A DNA stretch of 64,000 bases, taken from assembly GCA_030149285.1 (NCBI GenBank), contig JASBRU010000003.1, positions 126,001 through 190,000 of the forward strand. The letters run 5' to 3'. The position numbers and the translations under genes were made by a program. Positions 61,899-64,000 of the stretch are shown here, piece after piece. Position 1 is the stretch's first letter; every line of letters starts with the position of its first letter. Origin of the DNA: Flavobacteriales bacterium (lineage in GTDB: Bacteria; Bacteroidota; Bacteroidia; Flavobacteriales; JASBRU01). The notes beneath the pieces were generated by a model. The model searched no databases. It was not told the origin of the DNA and saw only the letters and a program-made list of their open reading frames with translations.

Positions 61899-63607
61899 GC
61901 ACTGTAGACCTAATTGTATTATTTGGGACTTTATTTGCCATTGTAGCCTATGGGACATGGAAAACCCGTAAAAATAAAAACTTAGATAGCTACTTAAAAG
62001 GTGATAACCAAATGAAATGGGCAACCATTGGTTTATCCATTATGGCTACACAAGCTAGTGCTATTACCTTCTTGTCTGCAACCGGATTAGGGTATGAAAC
62101 AGGAATGGAGTTTGTACAGTTTTATTTTGGCTTACCAATAGCTATGGTTGTATTGTCAGCTTTTATACTTCCTATCTACTATAAATTAAAAGTTTATACT
62201 GCCTACGAATACTTAGAAAGTAGGTTTGACCTAAATACACGGCTTTATACAGCTTTCTTATTCTTAGTACAGCGTAGTTTAGCTGCGGGAATTACTATTT
62301 ATGCGCCCGCCATTATTCTATCTTCTATTTTAGGTTGGGAACTGAGATACACCTGCCTATTAGTAGGCTCGTTGGTTATTATTTATACTGTTTCCGGTGG
62401 CACAAAGGCTGTTAGCTTAACTCAAAAGTGGCAAATGGGCATTATACTAGGAGGTATGGTTATAGCATTTTATATGATTATAAGCTATTTACCGGATAAT
62501 GTTTCTTTTTCTAGAGCTGTAGATTTAGCAGGAAACCTAGGTAAGATGAATGTAATTGACTTTGATTTAGATGTCAATAGCAGATACAATATTTGGGCTG
62601 GTATATTTGGGGGCTTCTTTTTAGCAATGTCATATTTCGGCACAGACCAATCTCAGGTTCAACGTTATTTAGGCGGAAAATCATTAAGCGAAAGTCGTAT
62701 GGGCTTAATGTTTAATGGGCTTTTAAAGGTACCTATGCAGTTTTTTATACTATTAGTAGGTGTTATGCTTTTTGTGTTTTATCAGTTTACAGAACCACCT
62801 ATATACTTTAAAGAACATTTAACAGAACAGATAAATCAGTCTGAATATGCTGATGATTTTGAAAATATAGAAAGTAACTTTTCAGAAAACTGGAATCAAA
62901 AGAAAGAAACTCAATTATCTTATGCAGACGCTTTAAATGTCGGCAATACTAAACTTGCAGAGGCACAAGCTATAAAAGCAAAAGAATTAGCAGCAAATGA
63001 AATAAAGATAAGAGATGAGTACAAGTCCTTAATTGTTAAAGCAAATATTACTGAGGAGACTAAAGACTATGATTACATATTTATATCATGGATACTTAAG
63101 TATTTGCCAAAAGGCTTAATAGGTCTTTTAATAGCTGTTATATTCTCAGCAGCAATGTCATCTACTGCGGGCGAATTAAATGCATTAGCATCTACTACTA
63201 CCATTGACTTTTATAAAACAATCATAAAAAAAGAAGCATCAGAGAGGCATTATTTAAATGCTTCAAAATTAATTTCTGTAGGGTGGGGAATATTAGCTAT
63301 TTGCTTTGCCATACTTGCTGATATGACTGAAAACCTTATTGAAGCTGTAAATATATTAGGCTCTATATTCTATGGTACCATACTAGGTATATTTGTAGTT
63401 GCCTTCTTCTTTAAGTATGTAAAGGCAAAGGCAGTATTGATTGCCGGTATTATGGCTGAAGCTACAGTAATAGTAATGTACTTCACAATGGATATAGGTT
63501 TTTTATGGTTCAACTTTATTGGTTGTGCATTGGTAGTAGCTATTGCATTAATCATCCAAGTATTAAGTACTGATGACAGCAATAATAAAGCACTAGACCA
63601 ACTATAG
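61895..63607 (+). CDS. Sodium:solute symporter (SSS family), second copy with hydrophilic insertion
   Basis: A 570-residue SSS-family transporter. Core motifs: LSIMATQASAITFLSATGLGYETG, YFGTDQSQVQRYLGGKSLSES and VIFSAAMSSTAGELNALAST. A hydrophilic, Glu/Lys-rich insertion of about 100 residues (about 300-400: EHLTEQINQSEYADDFENIE, ALNVGNTKLAEAQAIKAKEL) sits between two central helices and is absent from the first copy. It follows the PIG-L and 41-residue genes with a 4-nt overlap, suggesting uptake of the deacetylated product (inference). Its 3' end overlaps the convergent sulfotransferase gene by 6 nt. Confidence 0.92.
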   Translation: MSTVDLIVLFGTLFAIVAYGTWKTRKNKNLDSYLKGDNQMKWATIGLSIMATQASAITFLSATGLGYETGMEFVQFYFGLPIAMVVLSAFILPIYYKLKVYTAYEYLESRFDLNTRLYTAFLFLVQRSLAAGITIYAPAIILSSILGWELRYTCLLVGSLVIIYTVSGGTKAVSLTQKWQMGIILGGMVIAFYMIISYLPDNVSFSRAVDLAGNLGKMNVIDFDLDVNSRYNIWAGIFGGFFLAMSYFGTDQSQVQRYLGGKSLSESRMGLMFNGLLKVPMQFFILLVGVMLFVFYQFTEPPIYFKEHLTEQINQSEYADDFENIESNFSENWNQKKETQLSYADALNVGNTKLAEAQAIKAKELAANEIKIRDEYKSLIVKANITEETKDYDYIFISWILKYLPKGLIGLLIAVIFSAAMSSTAGELNALASTTTIDFYKTIIKKEASERHYLNASKLISVGWGILAICFAILADMTENLIEAVNILGSIFYGTILGIFVVAFFFKYVKAKAVLIAGIMAEATVIVMYFTMDIGFLWFNFIGCALVVAIALIIQVLSTDDSNNKALDQL

Positions 63608-64000
63608 TTTACCGGTAAACCGTTTGTATTTAATATAGTAGGGGTCTAGTTTCTGAAACCATTTATTAGCCACAACATGCCTTTTAACTTGTTTTTCAAA
63701 ATTAGGTATGGTTCTTATTTGTTCATCAAATCGTTTTACAGCATAATCATATAACTGCTGATCCATTAACGTATTTTCATTGATAGCCTCAATAGCAGAA
63801 GCGGTTAACTCTGGCCTTTGTTGTCTTTTTTCATTGATATTACTAGAGTTGTAAAACGAATGCTTAAAGCCTAACAGATTCTTCATCAATACAACAGACT
63901 CGTCTAATCTCTCTGTAATACCAACCATTGTAAAGTGCTTGTCAATATTGTCTTTCGCTATTTGAAGATACTTCTCCGGGTCAGACTCTATATGGTTTTC
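63602..64000 (-). CDS. Sulfotransferase family protein, C-terminal part
   Basis: About 132 C-terminal residues; the gene continues past the right edge of the window. The visible part contains KDNIDKHFTMVGITERLDES and VVLMKNLLGFKHSFYNSSNIN, the typical end region of sulfotransferase family 2 (heparan-sulfate 2-O-sulfotransferase-like) proteins. It then has NTLMDQQLYDYAVKRFDEQI. These PAPS-dependent enzymes sulfate carbohydrates. The PAPS-binding N-terminus is not in view. The frame is open from 64000 with no earlier stop; the Met at 63928 is internal. Confidence 0.8.
   Translation of the reverse strand, partial: ENHIESDPEKYLQIAKDNIDKHFTMVGITERLDESVVLMKNLLGFKHSFYNSSNINEKRQQRPELTASAIEAINENTLMDQQLYDYAVKRFDEQIRTIPNFEKQVKRHVVANKWFQKLDPYYIKYKRFTGKL

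Overview
The window reads as a chromosomal segment of a member of the Bacteroidota, most likely a Flavobacteriia-type bacterium. The DNA is visibly AT-rich. Three proteins carry C-terminal type IX secretion (T9SS) sorting domains. One TonB-dependent receptor has a carboxypeptidase-like N-terminal extension. Several gene starts are preceded by the Bacteroidota -7 promoter element TAnnTTTG, and purine-rich ribosome binding sites are mostly absent. I see no insertion sequence, prophage, CRISPR array or island boundary, and coding density is very high. Many genes overlap by 1-11 nt, and four convergent pairs share their stop-codon bases.

Layout. 1-5.8 kb: N-terminal part of a Rel/SpoT alarmone enzyme, fumarylacetoacetase, glyA, an outer-membrane barrel, and a cytoplasmic-looking substrate-binding protein followed by decayed duplicates of its own 3' end. 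5.8-8.4 kb: a minus-strand group (unknown membrane protein, VanX-type dipeptidase lipoprotein, DUF418 membrane protein) next to a tRNA-Met(CAT). 8.4-13 kb: START-like protein, PAP2 phosphatase, 2OG-Fe(II) oxygenase, GT39-like transferase and a convergent GT2, which look like an envelope lipid or glycan block. 13-17.7 kb: a TonB receptor plus a T9SS-exported alpha/beta hydrolase. 17.7-24.2 kb: aminotransferase class IV, YqgE, pdxH, HU, fmt, an outer-membrane protein and recQ.

24.2-37.6 kb: a 1693-residue T9SS protein (beta-propeller, PKD, seven tandem Ig-like repeats), a small lipoprotein, and the conserved MoxR cluster. That cluster runs SpoIIM-like, DUF4129, DUF4350, MoxR ATPase, DUF58, with an appended P-loop NTPase and a divergent RDD protein. 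37.6-44.3 kb: small envelope and housekeeping genes, an arfB-like peptide-release hydrolase, a papain-like protease, an alpha/beta hydrolase, and a YbjQ gene followed by a 44-codon membrane ORF. 44.3-44.7 kb: a non-coding stretch with interleaved inverted repeats of pseudoknot topology. 44.7-57.7 kb: clpB, a 1572-residue T9SS multi-jelly-roll protein, a small FAH-family enzyme, a DEDD exonuclease, a 2-oxoacid dehydrogenase E2, a GT2 fused to a degenerate sugar-phosphate transferase, and recR. 57.7-64 kb: two sodium:solute symporters around a secreted PIG-L family protein and a 41-codon membrane ORF that bridges it to the second symporter, then the C-terminal part of a sulfotransferase.

Most of the window is ordinary core genome. 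The observations most worth a second look are the two small membrane ORFs, the structured non-coding region beside clpB, the decayed duplication after the substrate-binding gene, and the GT2 fusion whose C-terminal transferase appears to have lost its catalytic segment. No wholly new system could be established from the sequence alone.
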